DNA of 55,058 nt from Syntrophaceae bacterium UBA6112 (GCA_002423465.1 DIWG01000053.1:1-55058); one strand, 5' to 3'; positions 34,385 through 42,659 are shown, counted from the stretch's first letter. Numbers and translations are program-made. Notes: generated from the sequence alone by a model not told the origin.

Positions 34385-35824
34385 ATGAATCAAGACAGAG
34401 AGATGATGAAACGAATTGAATTGGCGGCGGATGTTTTTCTGACGGCAATGGTATTCGTTGCCATGTACGCCGTAAAACGATGTCTGCCCGCCGATTTTTT
34501 GGGAGGACTGACAACGACTCCCAACTATTATTTGTTACTGCTGCTGATCATCGTCACCTGGTATGTAATCCTGGATTTTGTAAACGTCGATTACCGCTAC
34601 GGCGCCAAAATGACGTTTTCGTTGTTGATGGAGTTATTTAAAGGGGTCACCATCAGCATCGCTGTATTGGTGGTGCTCATGTATATTTTTAAAATCACCG
34701 ATGTCAGTCGCCTGCTGATCTTTCTGTTTTATGTCATGGACATCATCGTTCTCATTCTCGCCCGCTGGGCGATAGATCGGCTGGTAACTTCTAAAAGAAG
34801 GGAGGGCTATTTCCACCGTTATATCCTCATTCTGGGAAGCCGCACTGCCGCCCATGAACTCATTCAAATGGTCAAAAATCAAAAGGGAAGTACGATCAAG
34901 ATTGTTGGTTGTATCGAATTAAATCGGGAAGATGTCGGGAAAACCGTATCCTGTGATGTCAAGGTGATCGGAACACTCGATGATCTTCGGGATATTTTGC
35001 TCAACCAGGTCATCGATGAAGTCCTGATCACCATGCCGTTGAATGAAATTAAAAATTCGGAGTGGTATCTGTCATTCATCAACACCTTTGGAATCACCGT
35101 CCGAATTATTCCCTACTGGTATATCCGGAAATTCATGACAATCCATGCATTTCACTCCGTCAAGGTCGAGCAATTTCTATCCGAACCGGCGCTCATTATC
35201 AGCAGGATTCAGAAAAATCAGGATGCCCTGGCCATCAAATCCCTGATGGATTATGTTTTGGCCCTTTTCGCACTCATCATTACCTCTCCGCTGTTCGTGA
35301 TTGTCCCCTGCCTGATCAAATTGTTTTCTCCCGGACCTGTTTTTTATAAACAGATTCGCAGCGGTCAGGACGGCAGACAATTTCCCCTCTTCAAGTTTCG
35401 CTCCATGGTCATCGGGGCTGAGGAACAGCAGTATACCCTGATCGAATTGAACGAGGCCGACGGTCCGGCATTCAAAATCAAAAAAGATCCCCGTATCATT
35501 CCATACATCGGGAGATTATTGAGAAAATTCGGCATCGATGAGATCCCCCAGTTTATCAATGTAATCCGGGGGGAGATGAGCATCGTTGGGCCCAGACCCC
35601 CAACGCCCGCGGAAGTAGAAAAATATGAGCTGTGGCAACGCCGGCGCCTCTCCATGAAGCCGGGGATTACCTGTATCTGGCAGATCCAGCCGGGGAGAAA
35701 CGATATCACATTTAATCAGTGGATGGACATGGATATGAACTATATTGACCACTGGTCTTTGTGGCTGGATATCAGGATTATCTTTAAAACGATTCCGGCC
35801 ATGCTGCTGGGGAGCGGCAGATAA
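34385..35824 (+). CDS. polyprenyl-phosphate sugar phosphotransferase (initiating transferase, WbaP/PssY type)
   Basis: A 479-residue inner-membrane enzyme that starts repeat-unit synthesis by moving a sugar-1-phosphate onto undecaprenyl phosphate. Four to five N-terminal helices and a CoA-binding-like middle domain (YILILGSRTAAHELIQMVKN) precede the catalytic bacterial sugar transferase domain: SPGPVFYKQIRSGQDGRQF, FKFRSMVIGAE, GRLLRKFGIDEIPQFINVI, GEMSIVGPRPPTPAE and RRLSMKPGITCIWQI. The ATG at 34385 is 10 bases behind the GT4 stop; the longer frame to 34340 overlaps that gene. Last gene of the export operon. Confidence 0.92.
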   Translation: MNQDREMMKRIELAADVFLTAMVFVAMYAVKRCLPADFLGGLTTTPNYYLLLLLIIVTWYVILDFVNVDYRYGAKMTFSLLMELFKGVTISIAVLVVLMYIFKITDVSRLLIFLFYVMDIIVLILARWAIDRLVTSKRREGYFHRYILILGSRTAAHELIQMVKNQKGSTIKIVGCIELNREDVGKTVSCDVKVIGTLDDLRDILLNQVIDEVLITMPLNEIKNSEWYLSFINTFGITVRIIPYWYIRKFMTIHAFHSVKVEQFLSEPALIISRIQKNQDALAIKSLMDYVLALFALIITSPLFVIVPCLIKLFSPGPVFYKQIRSGQDGRQFPLFKFRSMVIGAEEQQYTLIELNEADGPAFKIKKDPRIIPYIGRLLRKFGIDEIPQFINVIRGEMSIVGPRPPTPAEVEKYELWQRRRLSMKPGITCIWQIQPGRNDITFNQWMDMDMNYIDHWSLWLDIRIIFKTIPAMLLGSGR

Positions 35825-35928
35825 CCATTCAGTCGAAACGACCCACATGGATCGATTTGATGGTGGGTGGCTGACGCGTCCTGTCCAAACACCTCAGTGA
35901 TGTTCACCATACGATGTCAAGCGGAACT

Positions 35929-37800
35929 TCAGTCCAGTTGAAAATCCTGCTTCCATTCCCGGGTTTCTTTCCATTTGGGCTGACCGGTTTTTTCAAACAG
36001 GCAATCGTTGATCACCAGCCAGTCCATCTCGGTTCGCATAAAACACTGGTAGGCATCCTCGGGAGAACAGACAATCGGTTCTCCCCGCACGTTAAAGCTG
36101 GTGTTGACCACAAGGCCGCAGCCTGTCCGTTGTTTAAAGGCCTGGATCAGCTTCCAGTAACGTTCATTGGTCTCTTGATGAACCGTTTGAATTCTGGCGG
36201 AGAAGTCAATGTGAGTCACGGCCGGAATATCGGATCGCAGCCGATAGAGCCGGTCACGGATATCCGCGGGATCGTTCGGCGCAGCGGTCTTTCGGAGCTG
36301 ATGGGTTACAGGTGCAACCAGCAGCATATAGGGGGATGCGGTTTCGATATCGAAGTATTCCCGAACGTCTTCCGCAAGAACCGATGGCGCAAAAGGCCGA
36401 AAGCTCTCCCGATATTTAATTTTTAGGTTCAGCCGTTTTTGCATTTCCGGATTTCGGGGGTCAGCCAGAATGCTGCGGTTTCCCAAAGCCCGAGGCCCCC
36501 ATTCCATCCTTCCCTGAAACCAGCCGACGACGTTTCCTTCCGCCAGCAGTCGGGCTGTATCCGCGCACAGCAGATCAAATTCCGAGTACCGTCTGCAGGT
36601 TGCCTGAAACTTGTTTTTCAGGCGATCGATATCCCTTGGCCCATATTCGGGCCCGAGATAGGCGCCTTTCATCGCATCGGAATGGGGTTTCGCGGGAGTT
36701 CTTTCCCCTCCTTTCCAGATATGACAGGCCGCAAGGGCGGCTCCCAGCGCACCGCCCGCATCGCCGGCAGCCGGCTGGATCCATATCGCGTCAAATATAC
36801 CCGACTTCTGTAGTTTACCGTTGGCCACACAGTTCAGGGCAACCCCCCCGGCCAGGACGAGCTGGTTGCTTCCGGTCAATTGCTTGGCCGTTCGGGCAAG
36901 CTTTATGACCACCTCTTCGGTGACCTCCTGAATGGCCAGCGCCAGGTCCATATAAGGCTGCGTCAACTCACTTTCCGATTCCCGGCGGGGAATTGAAAAA
37001 AGAGCTTTCCATTTTTCGTCCTTGCACATTCTTAAGCCGGTCGCAAAATCAAAATAGTCCATATTCAAAAGAACAGATCCATCTTCCCGGATATCGACCA
37101 GTTCAGCGAGGATGGCATTCTTGAACCGCTTATATTGGTTGGTGTCTCGAATCCCATAGGGCGCAAGGCCCATCAGTTTGTATTCGCCGCTGTTGACCCT
37201 GAAGCCGCAGTAATAGGTAAAAGCGGAATAGAGCAAACCGATGGAGTGGGGAAAAGTCAGTTCGCACAGGATTTCGATTGTGCTTTGACGGCCCAACCCG
37301 ATGGTGGTTGTGGCCCATTCACCGACGCCGTCAATGGTTAAAATTGCAGCCTCCTCAAATGGGGATGGATAGAATGCGCTGGCTGCATGGGACAGATGGT
37401 GTTCCGGAAAAAGCAGAGGAGGTTTATGGCCGAAGGGTTTGCCGTGAATGGTTTTCAGTTCATTCCACAAGAGGTTCCGCATGAACAGCTTTTCCTTGAT
37501 CCAGATCGGCATGGCGGAAAGAAAGCTTTGAAATCCGCGGGGGGAAAACGCATGATACGTTTCCAGCAAGCGCTCAAATTTCAAAAAGGGTTTGTCATAA
37601 AAAGCGATGGCCGTAAGGTCTTCGATCGTCAGGCCGGCTTCGTTCAGCACATAACGGACGGCATGTACCGGGAAAGATTGATCGTGCTTCTTGCGCGAAA
37701 ACCGTTCCTCATGGGCCGCAGCGATAATCTCATCTTCACGGAGGATCGCGGCGGCGCTGTCATGATAGAAAGCCGATATTCCCAGATAGTAATTTGGCAT
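35929..37800 (-). CDS. NodU/CmcH-family O-carbamoyltransferase (SxtI-like)
   Basis: About 623 residues. The N-terminal Kae1-like ATPase domain starts YYLGISAFYHDSAAAILREDEI, with HEERFSRKKHD, PEHHLSHAASAFYPSPFEEAAILTID and GGVALNCVANGKL. The C-terminal domain has WFQGRMEWGPRALGNRSILADPRN and NTSFNVRGEPIVCSPEDAYQCFM. It carries out ATP- and carbamoyl-phosphate-dependent O-carbamoylation, here presumably of a sugar hydroxyl. The ATG at 37800 fits the family N-terminus and has AAGGAG 14 bases upstream; ATGs at 37833/37830 overlap the upstream stop and are possible. It sits with SxtJ- and DUF5989-type genes. Confidence 0.92.
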   Translation of the reverse strand: MPNYYLGISAFYHDSAAAILREDEIIAAAHEERFSRKKHDQSFPVHAVRYVLNEAGLTIEDLTAIAFYDKPFLKFERLLETYHAFSPRGFQSFLSAMPIWIKEKLFMRNLLWNELKTIHGKPFGHKPPLLFPEHHLSHAASAFYPSPFEEAAILTIDGVGEWATTTIGLGRQSTIEILCELTFPHSIGLLYSAFTYYCGFRVNSGEYKLMGLAPYGIRDTNQYKRFKNAILAELVDIREDGSVLLNMDYFDFATGLRMCKDEKWKALFSIPRRESESELTQPYMDLALAIQEVTEEVVIKLARTAKQLTGSNQLVLAGGVALNCVANGKLQKSGIFDAIWIQPAAGDAGGALGAALAACHIWKGGERTPAKPHSDAMKGAYLGPEYGPRDIDRLKNKFQATCRRYSEFDLLCADTARLLAEGNVVGWFQGRMEWGPRALGNRSILADPRNPEMQKRLNLKIKYRESFRPFAPSVLAEDVREYFDIETASPYMLLVAPVTHQLRKTAAPNDPADIRDRLYRLRSDIPAVTHIDFSARIQTVHQETNERYWKLIQAFKQRTGCGLVVNTSFNVRGEPIVCSPEDAYQCFMRTEMDWLVINDCLFEKTGQPKWKETREWKQDFQLD

Positions 37801-37829
37801 AGGTTTGTGTAAAACTCCTTGAACGTTCA

Positions 37830-39008
37830 TCATCTGTTTTGGCCTGAATGGTTGAGATAGCCCTGATTGACCAAATACTGATATACATATTTGGCATAGA
37901 CATTCGTAACCATATCTCCCGGGTGTCCGTCGGCCGGATTTGCCCATAATTTACGATTGGGGATATGATACAGTTCCTGATAGACGGCCGGATACAAGTT
38001 CAGATATTCAATATTCGCATTTTCCAGCAACGGAATAATTTTTTCAAACCGCTTTTGCAAGTCGGGATGATGGTTTTCCGGGGTCATCACAAAGAGCATG
38101 CGGATATTTCGCTCCCGGCAATATTCGGACATCTCCTTCAACAACGCCTGGTATTTTTTCAAATTTTCTTCCGAGTACACTTCATTGAGCCAGTTGACAT
38201 AACCATAGCCAAAGTATGAATCAAAAAAATGATTGACCAAATCAACGGAAAAAGAGATTGCAAGGGGGAATATCCTGCTGCTGGGCCTGACGATTACCCT
38301 GTCAATGATTCCGCCGGTATAAATAAACCTTTTCGTTTGGCTGTCGTCCATAACCGGATCGTTTACGACAAAATCCACGAGGAGAAGATCGAAATCATAG
38401 TGAATACCTTCCGACTTCAGAAAATTGAATTCGTGAAGCGTGGACCAGCCCGATTTCCCCCAGTTGAGAATTTCCGATTTAAGTCCGCTTTGGTCCAGCA
38501 GACGAGCCAATTTTTTTGTCCAGATGACATTCTCCTCGACGCCTGCGCCCCAGACAAATGAATCCCCCAGAACTGCCGCAATACGGGTTAACCCGGGTGG
38601 TTTGCGCAAGGGGTGATCATGATCGTTAAACCCGTGGCGATTTAGTTTTGATTTTGCGCGATGTCGTTCATTGATTTGTTCATTGATCATTTTTTGCTCA
38701 TAGGGGATCCATAAAGGCGCATCATCTTCCAGGTTGGAAGGAACGAATCTCAACCCGATTTCCAAGAGACCGAATGTAAAGAAAATCGAAATAAAAACAA
38801 GAAGCAAATTTTGCAGGGCTGATTTTTTATAGCGGAGGATTAAAAATCCCAGAAGCGCCAAAAGAATTTCAACGGTGACGAGAAAAACCCGTTTCTCAAT
38901 CTCGGCAAATTTGACTTGTCCCTGCGATAGAAATTGAATTACCCATTCGTTGAATACAACGCCGGCTATTATCAAAGACAGGCCAAGAATTTTACACAAA
39001 CGGTCCAT
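37830..39008 (-). CDS. membrane-anchored SGNH hydrolase-like protein of the carbamoylation module
   Basis: A 392-residue protein with about three N-terminal helices and a periplasmic SGNH domain. Blocks visible: AAVLGDSFVWGAG (nucleophile), LNWGKSGWSTLHEF, LLVDFVVNDPVMDD (Asn block) and NPADGHPGDMVTNVYAKYV (Asp/His). It is more hydrophobic at the N-terminus than the other three SGNH proteins. The end overlaps a possible start of the carbamoyltransferase (ATGA). Such SGNH genes often travel with carbamoyltransferase, SxtJ-like and DUF5989 genes, from general knowledge of these clusters. Confidence 0.82.
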   Translation of the reverse strand: MDRLCKILGLSLIIAGVVFNEWVIQFLSQGQVKFAEIEKRVFLVTVEILLALLGFLILRYKKSALQNLLLVFISIFFTFGLLEIGLRFVPSNLEDDAPLWIPYEQKMINEQINERHRAKSKLNRHGFNDHDHPLRKPPGLTRIAAVLGDSFVWGAGVEENVIWTKKLARLLDQSGLKSEILNWGKSGWSTLHEFNFLKSEGIHYDFDLLLVDFVVNDPVMDDSQTKRFIYTGGIIDRVIVRPSSRIFPLAISFSVDLVNHFFDSYFGYGYVNWLNEVYSEENLKKYQALLKEMSEYCRERNIRMLFVMTPENHHPDLQKRFEKIIPLLENANIEYLNLYPAVYQELYHIPNRKLWANPADGHPGDMVTNVYAKYVYQYLVNQGYLNHSGQNR

Positions 39009-39059
39009 CGATTTCAGCCAGTGTTTCGCGGCACGGTCATGTGAGGCCGTTGCATCGCG

Positions 39060-39209
39060 TTAGAACAGGGTGTAAATAAAAGGCGCCAGCGCGGATCCGC
39101 TGGAGAAAACAATCAATCCTCCCAACATCAGCATGATCAGGATGATCGGAAGCAGCCAGTATTTCTTGCGCACCCGCATAAATCCCCAGAGATCTTTTAG
39201 AATATCCAT
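39060..39209 (-). CDS. DUF5989-family small membrane protein (SxtK-like)
   Basis: A 49-residue protein (starting MDILKDLWGFMRVRKKYWLL) with a basic cytoplasmic segment, one hydrophobic helix of Ile/Leu/Met and an ending GSALAPFIYTLF. This RKK-YWLLP...GSALAPFIYTLF pattern is the DUF5989 signature. These tiny proteins accompany carbamoyltransferases and SxtJ proteins. GGTGGAG lies just before the ATG. Function unknown; it may form a membrane complex with the SxtJ-like protein. Confidence 0.85.
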   Translation of the reverse strand: MDILKDLWGFMRVRKKYWLLPIILIMLMLGGLIVFSSGSALAPFIYTLF

Positions 39210-39230
39210 CGCTCCACCTGAATGTTAGAA

Positions 39231-39617
39231 TTAATAAGGCATTTTTAAATCGTCGGATTTAAAAATATGATTTCGCTCCGCAAAAACAGAATGTGTTCCG
39301 TTCTTCCATATTTTCCTTTTCATAGGATCAAATCCCAGCCATCTCCTGACCATGCCGACCGGGGTTAAAACGCCCCAATAAATGACGGTCAGGACGATTC
39401 TGTTGGTGACGCTTCCGAGGGCAGTGGAAGCATAATACCAAATCACGGCCAGTGGTTGGAGAACAATGGGCACGGTCATTGCCACAAGCAGCGTTCCGAT
39501 CGCAGGAAGAATGAAAAATAAATCTCCCTTCCAATAAGCGATCAGAAGCAAAATCAGGACGATGACCAGTCCGGTGTCTTTGGCATAAGCCTGTGTTGGG
39601 TGAAATTTTATCTTCAT
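39231..39617 (-). CDS. SxtJ-family membrane protein
   Basis: About 128 residues with two to three hydrophobic stretches (TGLVIVLILLLIAYW; FFILPAIGTLLVAMTVPIVL; a further one around NRIVLTVIYWGVLTPVGMVRRW). The helical arrangement and the conserved P-hG-hhRxxGxDP end match the SxtJ family of the saxitoxin clusters. Role unknown. The frame starts at a TTG (39626); the ATG at 39617 is preferred. First gene of the module, read from the promoter at 39696-39725. Confidence 0.82.
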   Translation of the reverse strand: MKIKFHPTQAYAKDTGLVIVLILLLIAYWKGDLFFILPAIGTLLVAMTVPIVLQPLAVIWYYASTALGSVTNRIVLTVIYWGVLTPVGMVRRWLGFDPMKRKIWKNGTHSVFAERNHIFKSDDLKMPY

Positions 39618-39626
39618 CGGATTCAA

Positions 39627-39867
39627 GGTCCTGTTTTATTGCTTCCGCTTCCGCATCCACTTTTCCAGTGAAAATTCCACCGAGAGACGTGCGAGTATAT
39701 AAGAATGAATCCTCTTGTATGTCAAGAAGAAAGGTCCGCAAATTGTTGCGTATGCTCTCCGCATGCATCGTCAATCGTCTTGCAGGGAAGGAGATGGATT
39801 CATATTCTGTCTTCATGAACTCCCTTTCACCCCTTATCCTGCCTGATCATGAGCGGGAATGTTTCGT
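39627..39867 (-). other. intergenic region with promoter and an ambiguous ORF start
   Basis: Holds the sxtJ-like promoter (39696-39725). It also holds an ATG at 39816 with a strong AAGGGAG ribosome site and an open frame of 162 codons on the minus strand. The first 65 codons (MKTEYESISFPARRLTMHAE...) look protein-like, but the frame then runs through the sxtJ-like gene in a different phase, so only the first part could be a genuine coding remnant. Confidence 0.35.
39696..39725 (-). promoter_or_regulatory. promoter for the carbamoylation module
   Basis: Minus-strand TTGACA (39725-39720), then TTATAT (17-bp spacer, 39702-39697) or TATATA (18-bp spacer, 39701-39696). The -35 context CTTGACATACAAG is identical over 13 bases to that of the SGNH promoter at 13342-13370. 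Confidence 0.7.
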
Positions 39868-42207
39868 TCATCGTCGTTTATTCTTCAGCCGGGCAAGGGC
39901 TTCTTGAGCCTTGACATAATCGGGATTGATCTCGATGGCCCTTTCCAATTGCGCAATGCCACCATTAATATTTCCCATTTTTTCGAAAGCAAGCCCCATG
40001 TTGTAACGCGCCTCGGTATTGCGGGGGTCTGCCGTCATCGCCATCCTGAAATGAGACGTTGCTTCTTTCATTCTGTCCTGCCGGTACGCGATTAACCCGA
40101 GATTGTTATGCGCTGAAACGTTCTTTGGATCGATCCGCAAGGCCTCGGTCAGGTGATGCACGGCATCCTCCGTCTTGCCGAGATCGGCCATGACGGTGCC
40201 CATCCCGATGAGCGCAGCGGCACTTTTGGGATTGCTCTTGAGAATCTCTCCGTACTGCTTGAGCGCATCGTCGTTGTTTCCTTTTCTCTGGTAGAGATAG
40301 GCCAGAAATAACTGGGCGCCCACATTTTGCGGCAGAATCTTCAATCCTTCCCGATATTGTACAATGGCTTCTTCAATTTCGTTCTGGGCCGCGAGGGTTG
40401 CGCCGACATTGAAACGGTTCTCGGCAATGACATAGGGATTTTCACGATAAACCTGCCGATAATGCTCATCTGCCTCTTCTTTTTGTCCATGCAATTGCAG
40501 TGTGATGGCCAATCCCAGACGTGCCCTGTGGTGATTGGGCTTGATGCGAATCGCCTCGCGGTAATGTTCCAAGGATTCCCCGTATCTTTCTTTGCTTTTT
40601 CCCAGAACGATTGCCAGATAGAAATGGGTGTCCGGATGATCGGGTTTTAGGATCAGCGAGGCTCTCAACAGTTTTTCCGCCTCTTCGGCTTTTCCCTTCT
40701 GCCACAAGGCCTGCGCCAAGCTGTTGTGAACCGTGATTGAATTCGGCTGCAGCCGCAACGCCTCCCGAAGATATTTTATCCCTTCATCATCATGGTTGGA
40801 ATAAACAAGGAACATCCCGTAGTTATGAAGTGCGGTCACATTGGTGGGCGTTATTCTGAGCAATTCTTCGAATTGGTTTCTCGCATCATCCTGTTTCCCC
40901 ATTTGTGAATACTGGCCTGCAATCTGGAGTTTCGCAAGGATATTCCTTTCCGTTACTTCATCGGCGCGCGAAAAGACCGACATCGTGTCGGTCCAACTGC
41001 CCGCCTGTATGCGGGTGGCGGCAGTCAGAAGGAGTGCGATACAAAGTAATGTTATCCCCTCGAAGAGCATAGCGCCTTTGCTATGTTTTGTCATATCGGG
41101 AAGCAACCATGCGAGAACCATGAATATACCGACCAGCGGGATATAGGTGTACCGATCCGCCATTGCCTGCATCCCCACTTGCACGATGCCGATCACCGGG
41201 ACGAGACTCCCCAGATACCATAACCAGCCGACCAGGTAGAATGGGTAACACTGCCTGAACCGCCAACCCAAATACGTTGCAAGCACAATAAAACAAGCGG
41301 AACAAACGGTCTGCCATAACGGTATCCCGTGAACGAGAGGATAGAATATCGAGAGATTAAAAGGAAAAAGCGTATGGACGATATACAGCGCGTAGGCATT
41401 GACCGAATTCGCAATGCGGATGAGCAAGGGCAAGGCGCTCAGAGAAGAAACGGCGCCCGTTTGGGCCTGAGCGATATAGGTCACGATGCTGACGATGATG
41501 CTCATCAGAAGAAAGGGAATTTTTTCCCGGATCAAGAACCAGAGGTGTTTTTGATTCTCCGATTTCAGGATGTTGTTCAGGTGATCGTCGTTGAATCGCC
41601 TTAAGGGCCAGTAGTCCAGAAGCATGAGCAGAAAAGGGAAAGTCACAACCATCGGTTTCGACATGAGAGCCAGGACAAACAGAAGGAAGGCAAGAAGATA
41701 TTTTATGGCACTTTGGTTTTTCGCATAATGGGCATAGGCGACAAGGGAGAGGAGCATGAAAAAGGTGCTTAGCACATCCTTGCGCTCGGACACCCAAGCG
41801 ACGGACTCCACGTGCAGGGGATGCATCGCAAAAAGGAAAGCCACTGCCGCGCTGCGCCAGAGGGCGCCGGTCATCATGCGCAAGGCAAGAAAGAGCAGAA
41901 GGGTATTGCCGGCATGGAGCAATACGTTCATCAGGTGGTGACCGGACGCATTCATTCCGAACAACTCGTAATCGAGCATATGGGACATCATGGTGACGGG
42001 ATGCCAGTTCGACAGATCGAAAGAAGAGAAGGCCCAGGTTATTGATTTTGCGGCAAGACCTTCTTTTACATATTCATTATGGGTGACATAGAGGAAGTCG
42101 TCAAAATTGATGAACTCGGCATGATATATGGGCCAGTAACAGAATATGATCAGGAAAAGAAAGGATAGGCCGACCAGACGGGATTGATTGGAGTCGCTGA
42201 TTTTCAT
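39868..42207 (-). CDS. TMTC/PMT-like membrane protein with C-terminal TPR repeats
   Basis: About 779 residues. Residues 1 to about 420 form a polytopic GT-C-like membrane half: FINFDDFLYVTHNEYVKEG (Asp-Asp loop), NWHPVTMMSHMLDYELFGMN, HPLHVESVAWVSERKDVLST. About ten TPR units fill residues 440 to the end, such as NVTALHNYGMFLVYSNHDDEGIKYLREAL and NPDYVKAQEALARLK. The layout resembles TMTC-type O-mannosyltransferases. The frame begins at a GTG (42216), but the ATG at 42207 is likelier; there is no ribosome site, because a pilin terminator occupies the upstream bases. It could modify the pilin or other exported proteins. Confidence 0.83.
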   Translation of the reverse strand: MKISDSNQSRLVGLSFLFLIIFCYWPIYHAEFINFDDFLYVTHNEYVKEGLAAKSITWAFSSFDLSNWHPVTMMSHMLDYELFGMNASGHHLMNVLLHAGNTLLLFLALRMMTGALWRSAAVAFLFAMHPLHVESVAWVSERKDVLSTFFMLLSLVAYAHYAKNQSAIKYLLAFLLFVLALMSKPMVVTFPFLLMLLDYWPLRRFNDDHLNNILKSENQKHLWFLIREKIPFLLMSIIVSIVTYIAQAQTGAVSSLSALPLLIRIANSVNAYALYIVHTLFPFNLSIFYPLVHGIPLWQTVCSACFIVLATYLGWRFRQCYPFYLVGWLWYLGSLVPVIGIVQVGMQAMADRYTYIPLVGIFMVLAWLLPDMTKHSKGAMLFEGITLLCIALLLTAATRIQAGSWTDTMSVFSRADEVTERNILAKLQIAGQYSQMGKQDDARNQFEELLRITPTNVTALHNYGMFLVYSNHDDEGIKYLREALRLQPNSITVHNSLAQALWQKGKAEEAEKLLRASLILKPDHPDTHFYLAIVLGKSKERYGESLEHYREAIRIKPNHHRARLGLAITLQLHGQKEEADEHYRQVYRENPYVIAENRFNVGATLAAQNEIEEAIVQYREGLKILPQNVGAQLFLAYLYQRKGNNDDALKQYGEILKSNPKSAAALIGMGTVMADLGKTEDAVHHLTEALRIDPKNVSAHNNLGLIAYRQDRMKEATSHFRMAMTADPRNTEARYNMGLAFEKMGNINGGIAQLERAIEINPDYVKAQEALARLKNKRR

Positions 42208-42216
42208 GCTGCACAC

Positions 42217-42262
42217 AAAAAAGAGCGCACCGAGCAGTTCCCTTGATGATTCTCGGTGCGCC
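42217..42262 (-). terminator. Rho-independent terminator of the pilin gene
   Basis: Minus-strand 10-bp perfect stem GCGCACCGAG/CTCGGTGCGC (arms 42261-42252 and 42234-42225) with a 17-nt loop, followed by a U6 run (42222-42217). It lies about 23 bases after the pilin stop and ends only 10 bases before the ATG of the TPR gene. Confidence 0.88.
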
Positions 42263-42284
42263 GTATGAAACTTGAAAAACTCTT

Positions 42285-42659
42285 CTAAGGCAAGGGCCAG
42301 GTTCCGGTTGCCGAACCTCCGCTGGCGCCGCCGATGGTACCGCTCCCGGTGATGGTAGCCCCTGCCGCGCCGGTTGCGTAGGCCAGACTGAACTCACCGG
42401 CCGCAGTACTGAACGAGGGCATCTGGGCAACGACATTAGACATTGCAACCGAGCTGCCTACCGCCAACGTGGCCTTTCCCCATCCCATATTCAGCATGCC
42501 CTTTGCCTCGGCGACCGCGGCCGCCGCCGCCTTGTTCTTCGCCTCCGTTTGCATATCGAAATATTTCGGGACGGCCACCGCCGCCAGGATCCCGAGGATC
42601 ACCAAAACCGCGATGATTTCGATCAGTGTAAAACCTTTCTGATTTCTCTTTTTCAGCAT
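42285..42659 (-). CDS. pilA: type IV major pilin-like protein
   Basis: A 124-residue prepilin. The leader MLKKRNQKG is cleaved before F10 (KG|FTLIE), with the Glu at mature position 5 needed for assembly and the hydrophobic helix IIAVLVILGILAAVAVPKYFDMQ. The Ala-rich alpha helix is followed by a Gly/Ser/Thr/Ala-rich tail ending GTWPLP. No Cys pair, so no classical D-region disulfide. AAGGAGG lies seven bases before the ATG at 42659 and only one base after the upstream ATG at 42665, so 42659 is chosen. It builds the pilus with the genes upstream. Confidence 0.9.
   Translation of the reverse strand: MLKKRNQKGFTLIEIIAVLVILGILAAVAVPKYFDMQTEAKNKAAAAAVAEAKGMLNMGWGKATLAVGSSVAMSNVVAQMPSFSTAAGEFSLAYATGAAGATITGSGTIGGASGGSATGTWPLP

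Noticed and set aside
35915..35920. TTGACA on the minus strand between the convergent operons
   Set aside because: No -10 box at 16-18 bp and no minus-strand gene start downstream within reach; it lies behind the carbamoyltransferase stop.
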